From contig DHSB01000074.1 in the NCBI GenBank assembly GCA_002408385.1, forward strand, positions 1-22,780: DNA of 22,780 nucleotides, in the 5' to 3' direction. Shown here in pieces: positions 22,481 to 22,780 of this stretch. The translations under genes were made by a program, and so were the position numbers. Positions within the stretch are counted from its first letter, which is position 1. Each line of letters opens with the position of its first letter. Origin of the DNA: Myxococcales bacterium UBA5297. Its GTDB lineage: Bacteria > Myxococcota > Myxococcia > Myxococcales > UBA5297. Under the pieces are notes generated by a model. The model was not told the origin of the DNA. It saw nothing but the letters and a program-made list of their open reading frames with translations, and ran no database searches.

Positions 22481-22703
22481 CAACGGGGTTTCGCGGAGGG
22501 CTGTCAGTTTGGAGCGAATCCGAGCACCTGCCTCGAAGACCAAGAGCCCGAGCCCCGGTCACCCCGTCTCATCGAAGCTTCACCCGCTGGGTCCTAAGTG
22601 AGTCCAACCCTCACGCCGAGCGGCTCACGTCGATCTGAAGACAGGGACAACGGAGGCAACCGCCGAGACCGCTGGCCCGCCCGCCTTCCCTCCCAAACGG
22701 CGC

Positions 22704-22780
22704 GCCCCCCCCCCCCCCGCCCCCCCTTCCGCCCCCCCCGCCGGGGGGTTCCCCCCCCCCCCCCCCCCCCGGCGGCCCGC
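22704..22780. other. C-homopolymer tail, probable sequencing or assembly artefact
   Basis: There are runs of 14, 7, 8 and 20 C within 77 bases, broken by a few other bases. Nothing like this occurs elsewhere in the window. It is most simply a degraded read end at a contig edge, so nothing should be built on it. Confidence 0.85.

Noticed and set aside
22255..22638. Similarity between translations near 22440 (plus) and 10960 (minus), HPELVTGLLAG and HPEIVSGLLAA
   Set aside because: The likeness comes from the shared 49-bp DNA element; neither frame has other coding support, so I treat it as a non-coding repeat.
22560..22640. Stretch with tRNA-like short stems before the C-run tail
   Set aside because: I could not fold a cloverleaf with a T-loop GTTCRANNC and matching acceptor stem.

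Overview
This is a GC-rich stretch, about 22.8 kb, from a Gram-negative bacterium with an outer membrane. The evidence for that is several lipoproteins with lipoboxes, a predicted outer-membrane beta-barrel, a TonB-like protein and a membrane-fusion protein. Repeats of the MopE type ending in a von Willebrand A-like domain, together with very cysteine-rich lipoproteins, are typical of Myxococcota (former Deltaproteobacteria). I place it there by inference, not proof. The last 80 bases collapse into long C runs, so the right edge looks like a poor-quality contig end, and the left edge cuts a gene.

Layout. 1-3108 (-): a RecQ helicase with an unusual charged tail, cut by the left edge; it is open over exactly 1036 codons. 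3657-3983 (+): a small cysteine-containing protein of unknown role. 4104-8263 (-): a GNAT acetyltransferase, an outer-membrane barrel and a TlpA-like thioredoxin lipoprotein in one tight unit, then a second thioredoxin-fold lipoprotein set apart by a convincing terminator. 8361-9332 (+): a cysteine-rich lipoprotein transcribed away from the thioredoxin lipoprotein across an AT-rich divergent promoter region. 9570-9740 (+): a possible small repeat protein. 10162-10710 (+): an HdeD-like membrane protein. 11177-11854 (-): a HAD phosphatase of the beta-phosphoglucomutase type. 12029-12202 (-): a possible small protein. 12423-12659 (+) YggT and 12863-14065 (+) a TonB-like protein. 14333-17728 (+): a large lipoprotein with twelve exact 58-residue repeats and a vWA-like domain, followed by a perfect 14-bp hairpin. 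18111-22346 (-): a four-gene ABC export operon (membrane-fusion protein, ATPase, two FtsX/MacB-type permeases) whose genes overlap by 4 bp at every junction.

How the parts may work together. The clearest functional grouping is envelope redox: two thioredoxin-fold lipoproteins beside a 37-cysteine lipoprotein and a barrel protein, with a 72-cysteine repeat lipoprotein further on. The ABC operon is a self-contained MacAB/DevBCA-like exporter lacking only an outer-membrane channel.

The gaps between genes, mainly where genes converge, carry a dense set of short repeats: REP-like palindromes with a GCTCACCCYGAGC head, a 49-bp element present at least twice with a conserved hairpin loop, a third short element next to two gene ends, and two heptanucleotide arrays. 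I see no CRISPR array, transposase, rRNA or tRNA. I did not find a clear new defence or biosynthetic system. The strongest candidates for undescribed biology are the redox/cysteine-rich lipoprotein locus, the RecQ tail and the structured intergenic element.
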